From: Blastocatellia bacterium
Lineage (GTDB): Bacteria > Acidobacteriota > Blastocatellia > Pyrinomonadales > Pyrinomonadaceae
NCBI GenBank assembly: GCA_016789145.1
Contig: JAEUQI010000011.1
Span: 1 to 50,890, forward strand
Direction of reading: 5' to 3'
DNA length: 50,890 nt
The number at the start of each line of letters is the position of its first letter. Position 1 is the stretch's first letter. The position numbers and the translations under genes were made by a program. The notes under the pieces were generated by a model. That model was not told the DNA's origin and made no database searches. It saw only the letters and a list, made by a program, of their open reading frames with translations. Below are positions 43,322 to 50,890 of this stretch, in pieces.

Positions 43322-43697
43322 GATCGTCTCAACAGGCATCGACATTGTAGAAGTTTATCGTATACAGGAGACGATGACGAGAACGCCGCGTTTCGTTGAG
43401 CGTGTGTTCACTACCGCCGAACGCGAATACTGCGACAGCCGCGGAGCCGCCGCCGGGCAGAGTTACGCCGCCAGATTTGCAGCAAAAGAGGCTTTTCTAA
43501 AGGCGATCAAAACAGGCTGGAGCGGGAAAATAAGCTGGCACGATGTCGAAGTAAAAAGGGACGAAACCGGAGTTCCGTCCCTATCGATAACAGGCGAAGC
43601 CGCCAAAAAACTCGCCGAGCTCGGCGGCACATCAATTCACCTCGCCATATCACACACGACCGAACACGCCGTCGCGCAAGTCATTATTGAGGCGTAG
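43320..43697 (+). CDS. acpS: holo-[acyl-carrier-protein] synthase
   Basis: 125 residues, normal length. It transfers 4'-phosphopantetheine from CoA to ACP. STGIDIVEVYRI (~4-15, with the Mg-binding Asp) and ARFAAKEAFLKA (~52) are the family signatures, and HLAISHT closes the fold. No clear ribosome site precedes the ATG, which overlaps the start codon of pgeF on the other strand. It overlaps the nuclease gene on the other strand by 14 bp at the end. Confidence 0.93.
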   Translation: MIVSTGIDIVEVYRIQETMTRTPRFVERVFTTAEREYCDSRGAAAGQSYAARFAAKEAFLKAIKTGWSGKISWHDVEVKRDETGVPSLSITGEAAKKLAELGGTSIHLAISHTTEHAVAQVIIEA

Positions 43698-45585
43698 GTT
43701 TCGGCGTCGGCGCCGGTTTTGGTTCGTCTAGCGACAAGAACAAAACGGGAGCATCGTGATCTGAGACACGCTCCGGTCGATTTGGGTCACCTGCCCAAAC
43801 ATCAGGAAAATCTGCATTTCCGCGAGCAAAGCCGAACTTCAAAATACGATCGACTACGGCTTTGTTAACGAGAATGTGGTCCAAAACCTGAGCCGAGCCG
43901 TCGAATGAGTAGGAATACCTATTCTTCTGATCGATAAAATCGACCAACGCCTTAAGACCCGTCGCATACGCAGTCTTCGATGGCGAGAGCACGTTCGGGT
44001 CGGACTTGCCCTTTAATATGCCGATGAGATCGTTGTAACCGTCGTTGAACTGAAACGAATTCAGGTCGCCGCAAATGATGATCTTTTCGGTCGCGTCGGC
44101 TTTCTGTCGATCATCAACCCATTTTGCGAGCCACTCAGCCTGACTTCGACGCTTGGCACGAACTGCTGGACCATCTTTGTCGTCACTGATGCCGCCATAT
44201 GACTTGAAATGGTTAACCACGATAGTCAGGGCAAGTGGCTTTGCGTTCGATGCATCGATCGCCTCGACGCGTATCATCAAGGGCGGGCGATCGAAGATAT
44301 TTCCACCAACAGTAACTCCAGCAGATACACCAGCAAATACTTGATCTTTGGCTAACTGAACTACTTCGATAACTTTCAGCTTCGTTGATTTCACTAAATA
44401 ACCGACATCGATGCCGCGGCCGTCGTTGCCTTCTTCGAGATAGCCAACGTACTTCGGATCAGGCTGCCCGGCAGCAACCGCGTCGGCGTTGATCTGATCG
44501 GCAAGTTTCTTGAGAACTTTGAGATTCTCAACTTCGCTGACGCCGATGATGTCGGGCGTTGAGAGAACGGTTCTGATAGCAAGTGACGTTTTCTTGAGTT
44601 TGGTACGAAAAACTTCTTTTGTGACGGTCGCTTCTTTCTCGACGTTGCTTGAGTTGATCTCATCGTCAAACAGATTCTCGAGGTTTGCTGCAGCGACTGT
44701 TAATTCACGCGGGCCTGCGGCACTAACAGGAACAAAGCCTTTCACATTCTCAGGTATCGGACGGTCTTTCGCATCGACGACGAGCGTATAGGCGCGCCGC
44801 GAATAATCGATTATTCCTGTTAGGCCTTTGAATGTTGCTCCAACCGGAACATCGATCGGAGTCGCACCTTCTTGCTGCAAACTGTCAACACGAAGCAATT
44901 CGGGATTCGCGTCAAATAAAGGCGTCGTGGGCGGCAGCTTATCGAAAAACGCAGTCAAACGATCGACGCCAGGCTCTCTGAACGGCCGAGGCACGCCTGT
45001 GACTGTCACGAAAAAGACACCGTTAGACGTCGTAACGCCAGTCTTCTCATTCGTAAATCCACCTGTCGGAGCGACAACCGTCGCATCCAAGCGAACACGC
45101 ATTCCTTCGAACTTTTCGAGCTGATCGATCGCACCTTTCGGATCGAGATCTTTTGGCGCGAGTTCGATCGGCTTCGGCACGGCGTTGCCTTTGCCTAGCA
45201 CCTTGACAGTAGGCCTGGTGATCTCGGTTATCGGGATAAAGATCCGCTCGGTTCGCGGCTTAAATTCAACAACGGTACCTACGACCTCGACCAGATCACC
45301 TATGGCAACTTGACCGGCGCTGTTCTCGCCATAAACAAGTATTCCCTCGGACGTATTCGGGTCGCTATCGATCTTGTCGTCGGGCGTCTGGATGTAGAAG
45401 CTCTTCTTGAGAACCGATGTTACGATTCCGGTCGTCTTTACATTCTGATTCTCGAACGGCGAGACACCCCTCGGCCCTTGAATCTGAGCGATCGACACCT
45501 CGGTCTGCGCAAAGACGCCAAAGGCGCCTGTTAGAAAAACAAAGGCGCCTAGGAGAAAGGTAAACAAACTGCGTTGAACTTTCAT
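43684..45585 (-). CDS. secreted endonuclease/exonuclease/phosphatase-family nuclease
   Basis: 633 residues. The signal peptide ends at GVFAQ (residue ~27). Residues ~30-290 look like OB-fold/YhcR-like domains (VKTTGIVTSVLKKSFYIQTPDD, GDLVEVVGTVVEF). Residues ~295-620 are the EEP nuclease domain with AAANLENLF, GVSEVEN, VVNHFKS, CGDLNSF, LDHILVN and the catalytic VSDHDAP. This arrangement is that of large extracellular nucleases such as ExeM. The tail is Pro/Thr/Lys rich. It starts 2 nt after the LTD-NUC gene stop, so the two secreted nucleases are one operon. Confidence 0.9.
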   Translation of the reverse strand: MKVQRSLFTFLLGAFVFLTGAFGVFAQTEVSIAQIQGPRGVSPFENQNVKTTGIVTSVLKKSFYIQTPDDKIDSDPNTSEGILVYGENSAGQVAIGDLVEVVGTVVEFKPRTERIFIPITEITRPTVKVLGKGNAVPKPIELAPKDLDPKGAIDQLEKFEGMRVRLDATVVAPTGGFTNEKTGVTTSNGVFFVTVTGVPRPFREPGVDRLTAFFDKLPPTTPLFDANPELLRVDSLQQEGATPIDVPVGATFKGLTGIIDYSRRAYTLVVDAKDRPIPENVKGFVPVSAAGPRELTVAAANLENLFDDEINSSNVEKEATVTKEVFRTKLKKTSLAIRTVLSTPDIIGVSEVENLKVLKKLADQINADAVAAGQPDPKYVGYLEEGNDGRGIDVGYLVKSTKLKVIEVVQLAKDQVFAGVSAGVTVGGNIFDRPPLMIRVEAIDASNAKPLALTIVVNHFKSYGGISDDKDGPAVRAKRRSQAEWLAKWVDDRQKADATEKIIICGDLNSFQFNDGYNDLIGILKGKSDPNVLSPSKTAYATGLKALVDFIDQKNRYSYSFDGSAQVLDHILVNKAVVDRILKFGFARGNADFPDVWAGDPNRPERVSDHDAPVLFLSLDEPKPAPTPKPTPQ

Positions 45586-45587
45586 AA

Positions 45588-47330
45588 TTACAATCTATCG
45601 CGTCGGCGTTCGATGATCTCCTGCGTGTTCTTAGGTATCTGATTAAAGAAATCGAAGCCCGTCAGATACTCGACCGCATCAACTGTGACGCGATAGTTAC
45701 GCCACGGAGATGCCTGAACAATGCTCTCGTTTGACATGATCACGCCAAAAGCACGTGTTGATCGTGACGAGGCACGTGTCAGATCGTTAGTGCCGTTCGG
45801 CAAAACGAGTACGACCTTCCATGTGACTTTAGGAACGACAACACGATTCTGAGCCGTCGAACCGATCGTTATCGGCTGGTTGCTCCCATCGACAGCCTGG
45901 CCATGACCGCCTGAGATGATGTAGATCTCGTTGCCCTGAGCCGCGAGTGTACGGCAATAATTCTCCAGATCGACCCACGGCCCTTGGTTGTTCGCCGGTA
46001 GCTGCGGAACCATATTTGTCATCAAAAAGGTTTCGTTGTTGATCGTCTGATTGACCGTCCTGTCGCCCGACGGACACATATGGCCACGGTCATAAACAGG
46101 CTCGGAGTAATCGGAAGGTGTCACCTGATACCATCCCGCGGGCAAGCTCGTGTCCGGTGCAAAACTACCGTTATTTGCCGAACCGATCCATGACGAATCG
46201 AGACGCCACGCGGTCCAATTCGGGATGTTACGAGTGCGGTTCCACGAAAGCGAATAGCCCGCTTTGGTCATGAGATAGTTGTTCTCATTTGCTATGTTGT
46301 TGGTTGCTCCGCTCGGATTACCGAGTATCAGCGGGTCTTCGTTTGGCAAGGTGCCGTTAACGGTGAAATTGACCTGCGAAGGAGCCGTTCTGCCTTGAGC
46401 ATCAGTCGCTGTAGCTGACAGCACTTTCAAACCCGCTGAGGTCGCGGCATCGACGGTTGCGAGGTACGAGAACTTGTTGTCGCCTGCCGTCACATCGCCG
46501 TTGGTACCGTCGTCAAAAAATGTCTGCGTTGCCGAACCGCCGATCTGAGTAAGATTTCCGCTCACGGTAATGCCCGTGCTCGGCGGCGTGATCGCCGGAA
46601 TTACTGTCATCACCAGCAGCGTCGTTCCGCCTGCATTTGCAGACGTGGGATTTGCAGTCAGAGCGCCAAACAAAGTCGTTCCGCCGCCGCTACAAGTGTT
46701 TGGCGTGGTCGATGTATTGCGAGCTGCCGCAGGTGTCAACGTCGTGAAGTCCGTTGAATTATTGTCGGTGTCCTGACAGCCGTTTAGGCCGCGGACCTTG
46801 CCGTTGTCATTGCCCGGCACAGTCGTCGCAGTTCCCTCGGCAAAGCCATTCGTCACAGTTCCCCAAGCTAGCGAATCGATTATAGTTCCCGTGTCGTTTG
46901 CCCCAAGCCGTATCGCAACGCCGCCGTTATTGGCGCTCATCGAGACTGAAAGCATCGTAGGGTCATAGACTTTGTCAGGGGCAACACCGCCGTCATAACT
47001 TACGGCAGCGACCAAGTAATACTGTCCCGGCTGTAGAATGGTCGACGTTGTCCAAACCGCAAGCGGATTCATAACATCGTTCGTTCCATTCTGCGATCGG
47101 TAGACAAGTCGGTAGCCGTTCAGATCAACAGCGGAACTTCCATTGTTATGAATCTCGATAAATTCGTCATTCGCGTTAGCGGCACCACCCAATTGGACTT
47201 GGCTGATAACGAGATTCGGCGACGGCAATTCACCGCCAACCCCTTCGGTCTGAGCAGATACACGAACACCAACAACAGCGGCAACAACCACCAACAAACA
47301 TACCGCAAACGATACAAGATACTTCTTCAT
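45588..47330 (-). CDS. secreted lamin-tail-domain DNA/RNA endonuclease
   Basis: 580 residues. The signal peptide ends at VRVSAQ (residue ~27). A lamin-tail domain (~38-190; LVISQVQLGGAANANDEFIEIHN landmark VISQVQLGG and EFIEIHNNGSSAVDLNGYRL) is followed by a linker and an Ig-like domain (~220-325). The NUC1 endonuclease domain (~340-575) has DRGHMCPSGDR with the catalytic His and TNMVPQLPANNQGPW with the metal Asn. It should degrade extracellular DNA. First gene of a two-nuclease operon. Confidence 0.91.
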   Translation of the reverse strand: MKKYLVSFAVCLLVVVAAVVGVRVSAQTEGVGGELPSPNLVISQVQLGGAANANDEFIEIHNNGSSAVDLNGYRLVYRSQNGTNDVMNPLAVWTTSTILQPGQYYLVAAVSYDGGVAPDKVYDPTMLSVSMSANNGGVAIRLGANDTGTIIDSLAWGTVTNGFAEGTATTVPGNDNGKVRGLNGCQDTDNNSTDFTTLTPAAARNTSTTPNTCSGGGTTLFGALTANPTSANAGGTTLLVMTVIPAITPPSTGITVSGNLTQIGGSATQTFFDDGTNGDVTAGDNKFSYLATVDAATSAGLKVLSATATDAQGRTAPSQVNFTVNGTLPNEDPLILGNPSGATNNIANENNYLMTKAGYSLSWNRTRNIPNWTAWRLDSSWIGSANNGSFAPDTSLPAGWYQVTPSDYSEPVYDRGHMCPSGDRTVNQTINNETFLMTNMVPQLPANNQGPWVDLENYCRTLAAQGNEIYIISGGHGQAVDGSNQPITIGSTAQNRVVVPKVTWKVVLVLPNGTNDLTRASSRSTRAFGVIMSNESIVQASPWRNYRVTVDAVEYLTGFDFFNQIPKNTQEIIERRRDRL

Positions 47331-47435
47331 CAGATACTTCCCACTTGGTCCAAGAACACGAGAGCAAACCTACTTTGTATCACAAAATGGGCTCGAAATC
47401 GATGTGGTGATGACAGCGTTAACAGCCACGTTACG

Positions 47436-47891
47436 TCAGACACCGAATTGTTTCAGATGATGATCTACATGCTTGTAGCCAAGCACGCCCCACTGTTTTT
47501 TTGTCAGTGAGCCAAAAGCAGGATGCCTAGCCCATTCATGTGAATCAGATAGGTTTATCAAACGATCGAGAGTTGCGACGAGGTTTTCGCGGTCGCGTTC
47601 AAAATCTGCCGGCGGCGTGCCGTTCTTCATTTGGTCTAGTTCGGGAGCAGCCGGAGCACTTTTCGGCATCGGGACCACGTTCAATATCAAAAACTTTACG
47701 ACGGTTCGCATGAATACATTGCTTTTATCTTCGACCGGCAATTCGCCGATCGACATACGAAAACCGTCATTTACATGGCAAAGCATCTGCCCCACGTTCA
47801 TCTTGCCCCATTGAGCTTTCGATTCGGGCGTCAGTCTTGCGATGCGTTCGCGTAGCCCTGCGGCCGCAGTTTGGTCAAATAGTGTGCTCAT
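47436..47891 (-). CDS. DinB-like protein (DUF1569)
   Basis: 151 residues. A four-helix DinB-like fold is indicated by QWGKMNVGQMLCHVNDGF (landmarks QWGKMNVGQML and CHVND) near residue 30 and GYKHVDHHLKQFGV at the end; the histidines are the usual metal ligands. Such proteins include thiol-dependent transferases. It overlaps the sigma-factor gene by 17 bp and is last in that operon. Confidence 0.82.
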   Translation of the reverse strand: MSTLFDQTAAAGLRERIARLTPESKAQWGKMNVGQMLCHVNDGFRMSIGELPVEDKSNVFMRTVVKFLILNVVPMPKSAPAAPELDQMKNGTPPADFERDRENLVATLDRLINLSDSHEWARHPAFGSLTKKQWGVLGYKHVDHHLKQFGV

Positions 47892-49143
47892 TTCTATCTC
47901 CTTTTAGTTCGCCTATCTTATTCGCGATCAGCCGCCGAGTGGTTTCATTGTGCGAAAGCGAGAGAGCTCGCTGATACGAATCAAGCGCGGCATCAATCCG
48001 GTCAAGATCCGCAAGGTAATGTGCACGTGCAGCATGAAAGAGAAAATAATTGGAAAGCTTGCCATCGGCTTCCAATTGGTCGAGCCGATCCAATGTCTGC
48101 TCCGAATTCTCGATCTGCCCAATGGCAATGACCTTATTCAACTCGGCTATCGGCGAATACGAGCGACTTTGCAACAGCTCGTAGCACTCAACGATCCTCC
48201 GCCAATCGGTTTCATCTAAGCTCGCCGCGACGGCATGAACCGATGCGATCTCTGCCTCGAGATGATAATTCGAAAGCTCGTTGCCGCGAGCTGACGCCGT
48301 CATATGTTTGAGCCCCGACGCGATCAACTCTTGACTCCAACGCGAACGGTCTTGATCGGCAAGTAGCAGCAGTTCACCATGGCTTCCGACGCGTGCGGGA
48401 AACCTAGCTGCGTGAAAGCAGAATAGTGCCGCGAGAGCATGAACCTGAGGCATCGTTGTTTTTGCATCTTGAGCCAAATGTTCGGCCAGCCGCAAAGCCT
48501 CTGAACAAAGGTCGCGGCGAACGATCTCGCTGCCGGCGGTCGGTGCGTAGCCTTCGTTGAACATAAGATAGAGAACCTTGAGCACCGGCGTCATTCGTTC
48601 CGCTAATTCATTGCCCGCAGGTATCTCGAATGCGATCTCGCCGCTGCGAAGCCGCCCTTTTGCTCTCGTGATCAGCTTAGTAACAGAACTTTCATTCGAT
48701 AGAAACGCCCTCGCTATCTCACCGACACTAAACCCGCAAACGATCTTCAACGTCAATGCAACTTGGCTATCCGGCGAAATGCTCGAATGACAGCAAGCGA
48801 ATATCAGCCGAAGTTGGTCATCGTCGATCTCGCCTTCAAAATGTGAGGCCGGCGTAATTTCTTGGGCGAATTCGAGGTCGTCGATCGTGACGGTTTTCTG
48901 CTCGCGTCGCAGTTTGTCGATGACCGCGTTTTTTGCAACCTGCGTCAACCATGCCGTTGGATTGTCAGGCGTGCCCGAAAACGGCCAGCGTTTCATGGCT
49001 GTTATCATCGCGTCTTGGATGGCGTCCTCGATCGTGTCGATGTTCGCTACGCCGAAATGCCGCACCAAAACAGCGGCCATCTTTCCGGCGTGATGCCTGA
49101 AAAGATGGCCAACGAAGTTGTTAATTTCGCTTGTCTGCTCCAT
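47875..49143 (-). CDS. ECF sigma factor, ECF42/SigJ-like with long C-terminal domain
   Basis: 422 residues. Sigma region 2 spans ~10-85 (IEDAIQDAMITAMKRWP, NPTAWLTQVAKNAVIDKLRR) and region 4 ~115-170 (LTLKIVCGFSVGEIARAFL). A ~240-residue C-terminal extension (LNEGYAPTAG-like: MFNEGYAPTAGSEIVRRDLC, and DSYQRALSLSHNETTRR at the end) is the DUF6596/TPR-like region of the ECF42 group. That group has no anti-sigma factor and is usually next to a YCII/DGPF gene, as here, 3 nt upstream. It probably regulates this operon. Confidence 0.92.
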   Translation of the reverse strand: MEQTSEINNFVGHLFRHHAGKMAAVLVRHFGVANIDTIEDAIQDAMITAMKRWPFSGTPDNPTAWLTQVAKNAVIDKLRREQKTVTIDDLEFAQEITPASHFEGEIDDDQLRLIFACCHSSISPDSQVALTLKIVCGFSVGEIARAFLSNESSVTKLITRAKGRLRSGEIAFEIPAGNELAERMTPVLKVLYLMFNEGYAPTAGSEIVRRDLCSEALRLAEHLAQDAKTTMPQVHALAALFCFHAARFPARVGSHGELLLLADQDRSRWSQELIASGLKHMTASARGNELSNYHLEAEIASVHAVAASLDETDWRRIVECYELLQSRSYSPIAELNKVIAIGQIENSEQTLDRLDQLEADGKLSNYFLFHAARAHYLADLDRIDAALDSYQRALSLSHNETTRRLIANKIGELKGDRNEHTI

Positions 49144-49146
49144 TTC

Positions 49147-49500
49147 TTAGCCTGTCGGTTCGATCTCGCGAAGTTCGATGCGGCCGCCGTATTTCAGATG
49201 CGGACACTCGGCAGCGAGCTTTACAGCATCATCGTACGAATCCGCCGAGATCGCAAAATATCCGCCGATCACCTCCGCCGCCTCGGCATACGGGCCGTCG
49301 GTTACACGAAGTCCGGCGTCCGTCATCGACAGATGTTTGCCGCCTTCGTCCTTGAGCTTTTCGGCGTGAACGAACTTGCCCTGCGATTCGATCGAATGCC
49401 GCCAAGCGACGTATTCAGCGATCACCGCCTGCATGTCCTCTGCCGAATATTGCGAAAAATCAGATGGCTGCTCATGCAGCAACAACATATAGTTTGGCAT
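49147..49500 (-). CDS. YCII/DGPF-domain protein
   Basis: 117 residues. The YCII-like fold ends in VTDGPYAEAAEVIGGYFAI (~66-84), the DGPF-type signature, with MPNYMLLLHEQP at the start. Its role is unknown but its linkage with ECF42 sigma factors is well established, so it may act as their sensor or target. First gene of the three-gene operon; the upstream space is filled by a CTTTGC repeat. Confidence 0.91.
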   Translation of the reverse strand: MPNYMLLLHEQPSDFSQYSAEDMQAVIAEYVAWRHSIESQGKFVHAEKLKDEGGKHLSMTDAGLRVTDGPYAEAAEVIGGYFAISADSYDDAVKLAAECPHLKYGGRIELREIEPTG

Positions 49501-49512
49501 AACTTGCTCCTA

Positions 49513-49556
49513 TTTCCTTCTTTGCGAACTTTGCCTACTTTGCCCCTTTGCGGGAA
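49513..49556. repeat. CTTTGCG-type interspersed repeat
   Basis: Four 8-10-nt words related to CTTTGCGAA, CTTTGCCTA, CTTTGCCC and CTTTGCGGG follow one another. It fills most of the gap between two minus-strand genes. Confidence 0.55.
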
Positions 49557-49558
49557 CC

Positions 49559-50074
49559 TCAGTTGGACTTAGTCATCGCAAATATTTCCTCTTTCAATGT
49601 CCCGTCTTTCTGCCGCAAAGCCAGATAGATATTGAGTTTCTTGTCACCGATCTTCTCAAATGTCAGCCCCGAAAACCGCATTCTGTCGCCGACTCGATCG
49701 ACGAACTTGAAATCGACGGTCTTGTCTTTTTCTTCCCAACCGACGAGCTCAGGCGAGAAATGTTTGAGCCGAAGTACGAGCGAACCTTCGCGTTCCATCA
49801 TCCACATCATCTCGTAAAAAATCGGTTTGTTGTCGATGATCAGTCGATAAGTGCCGACCATGACGCCGTTGTTTGCCTTGCTCCAAACTTCCTCAGAAAT
49901 GCCGCCGAGACCCGTGCCTGACCAAGCTCCCGCAAGCCAAGAGATGTCCGCGATCGTGGCCTTCGCACTCGTTTGCCCGTCGGCTAATTTGACGGTGTTC
50001 TCTGTGTTCTTGACCTGAGCTGCCACTGTCAGAGAGAAAGCTACGATCAAAACCAGTGTGTAAATTGTTTTCAT
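49559..50074 (-). CDS. secreted DUF6265 family protein
   Basis: 171 residues from the ATG at 50074, chosen because a strong AAGGAGG lies 7 nt upstream and a signal peptide (ending VAAQ, residue ~20) begins there; a longer frame exists upstream. The pattern ISWLAGAWSGTGLGGISEEVW (landmarks ISWLAGAWSG and SEEVW) and GVMVGTYRL matches DUF6265, a lipocalin-like group of unknown function. Confidence 0.85.
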   Translation of the reverse strand: MKTIYTLVLIVAFSLTVAAQVKNTENTVKLADGQTSAKATIADISWLAGAWSGTGLGGISEEVWSKANNGVMVGTYRLIIDNKPIFYEMMWMMEREGSLVLRLKHFSPELVGWEEKDKTVDFKFVDRVGDRMRFSGLTFEKIGDKKLNIYLALRQKDGTLKEEIFAMTKSN

Positions 50075-50135
50075 AATTCCTCCTTCATCAACTAGACGAA
50101 CGGCGTTGCGGATTTCGGACACTGAATCTAAAAGA

Positions 50136-50157
50136 GCCGCGAAAAAATATTCGCGGC
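50136..50157 (-). terminator. intrinsic terminator of the M28 peptidase gene
   Basis: An 8-bp stem (GCCGCGAA, 50136-50143 with 50150-50157) with a 6-nt loop, followed on the minus strand by the T-rich CTCTTTTA. It lies about 25 nt past the stop codon at 50181. Confidence 0.7.
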
Positions 50158-50180
50158 CCATCCAAAAGTACAACCAACAA

Positions 50181-50890
50181 CTATTTCGTCGGTGCCGGCG
50201 TCGCTGTCGGTCGCGGCTGTGCCATCGGCCGCGGATAAACAACGGGGCTTTTGTTGCCTTGTTTATCTACAGACCGAACTCCGAAGAAGTAGTTGTCCTT
50301 CGACATATTCTTTGCCGAATAGGTCGTGACATTGCCGACAAACGTACCGCCCGTCCAGACGGCGTCCGAAGTGTCTCGCCATACAACTTCGTAACCGGCG
50401 AGGTCGGCGTCGGTGTTCGCGTCCCATTTCAGGTCGGTGTCGTTCGTCAGACGGCCGGTGACGATGCCGACGTTCTTTGGTTTTGCCGGAGCCGAGGCGA
50501 GCGATGCGAGAGCGATAAGGTTAACGCGTGCAACATTTGCGGTGTATTCGAAATCGACGAACTCGGGCGTGTCGCCGTAGAAAACGCCATTTTCGGTCCG
50601 AACATTCTGATGCTGATGAGTGTAATCTTCGTCGGGCTCGGTAAATCTGATCGCGGCAAAACCGCGTTCTACGAACGGAATATGATCGCCGCCGCGTCCG
50701 TAGCGATCACGACGATAGATCAGCCACGGCGAAAAATTCTTGAGATATCGATCGCTCTGTTCCTTGATATATCTCGCCAGTTGTCGCGACGAACTGTCGT
50801 TCTCGCCGCCGACGCTGCGACGCGTCGCGGCCTGTTGTTCGGTCTCGTCTGACGGCACGCCTTCGCTAAATACACGGACGCGTTTGCGGA
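50181..50890 (-). CDS. M28-family peptidase, C-terminal part with FN3-like domain (cut by right edge)
   Basis: The frame is open from the right edge (…RVRVFSEGVPSDET) to a TAG at 50181, about 236 residues. RDRYGRGGDHIPFVERGFAA and FTEPDEDYTHQHQNV hold residues of the zinc-dependent M28 aminopeptidase active site. After ~residue 120 a fibronectin-III-like domain follows (LKWDANTDADLAGYEVVWRD, NYFFGVRSVDKQGNKS) and then a Pro/Thr-rich tail. The start and signal peptide are outside the window. Confidence 0.85.
   Translation of the reverse strand, partial: RKRVRVFSEGVPSDETEQQAATRRSVGGENDSSSRQLARYIKEQSDRYLKNFSPWLIYRRDRYGRGGDHIPFVERGFAAIRFTEPDEDYTHQHQNVRTENGVFYGDTPEFVDFEYTANVARVNLIALASLASAPAKPKNVGIVTGRLTNDTDLKWDANTDADLAGYEVVWRDTSDAVWTGGTFVGNVTTYSAKNMSKDNYFFGVRSVDKQGNKSPVVYPRPMAQPRPTATPAPTK

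Noticed and set aside
50106..50852. 248-residue plus-strand frame at the right edge
   Set aside because: It runs opposite the M28 peptidase, whose active-site and FN3 features are clear on the minus strand.

Overview
The window looks like chromosomal DNA of a Blastocatellia-type acidobacterium, most likely a Pyrinomonadaceae relative. This is inferred from gene families and sequence style, not from a marker gene. The signs are many large secreted proteins (Asp-box propellers, proprotein-convertase P domains, BACON, SdrD_B, FG-GAP repeats), an Oar-like TonB-dependent receptor, a DUF1800/DUF1501 pair, CarD, an ECF42-type sigma factor, and an ~82-residue carboxypeptidase-regulatory-like module at the extreme C-terminus of several exported proteins. 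I see no rRNA, tRNA, CRISPR array, transposase, integrase or prophage gene.

Layout. 1-17 kb is an export-rich region: two giant secreted proteins on the minus strand (370-6903), a DUF1800/Tat-exported DUF1501 pair on the plus strand (7054-10669), carD, an SdrD_B/DNRLRE-like surface protein (11435-14689), msrA with a divergent mtnB, and a small secreted protein carrying the same C-terminal module. 17-25 kb is metabolic: acs, divergent xylG-xylH and a hydrolase, then queG, a secreted protein and moaA on the minus strand. 25.1-25.9 kb is non-coding, with a 101-bp tandem repeat containing a REP-like palindrome. 26-30 kb is the TonB-dependent receptor. 30-36.5 kb holds an MBL hydrolase, an acyl-ACP desaturase, a TolB-like propeller, and a plus-strand run of four genes joined by ATGA overlaps (secreted protein, CusF-like lipoprotein, divergent dapF, membrane protein). 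36.5-40 kb holds an ABA4-like/membrane protein pair, a TetR regulator with a clear palindromic operator, an SRPBCC protein, an NTF2-like protein and a secreted nuclease. 40-43.7 kb has rlmN, a DsbD-alpha-like protein, and pgeF and acpS with overlapping divergent start codons. 43.7-51 kb has two more secreted nucleases, the YCII-ECF42-DinB-like operon, a DUF6265 protein, and an M28 peptidase cut by the right edge.

How the genes may work together. The envelope theme is strong: predicted extracellular propellers, adhesion-type modules, nucleases, a peptidase and an outer-membrane receptor suggest a surface-attached degrader of macromolecules. The three secreted nucleases and the M28 peptidase fit scavenging of extracellular DNA and protein. 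The xylGH/acs genes fit sugar and acetate use. The most interesting points are the shared C-terminal module (a possible sorting or anchoring signal), a DapF homologue with serine at both catalytic cysteine positions, an MtnB homologue without its HxH metal motif, and the TetR/operator/ABA4-like circuit. All functions are predicted from sequence patterns recognised by eye; no database search was run.
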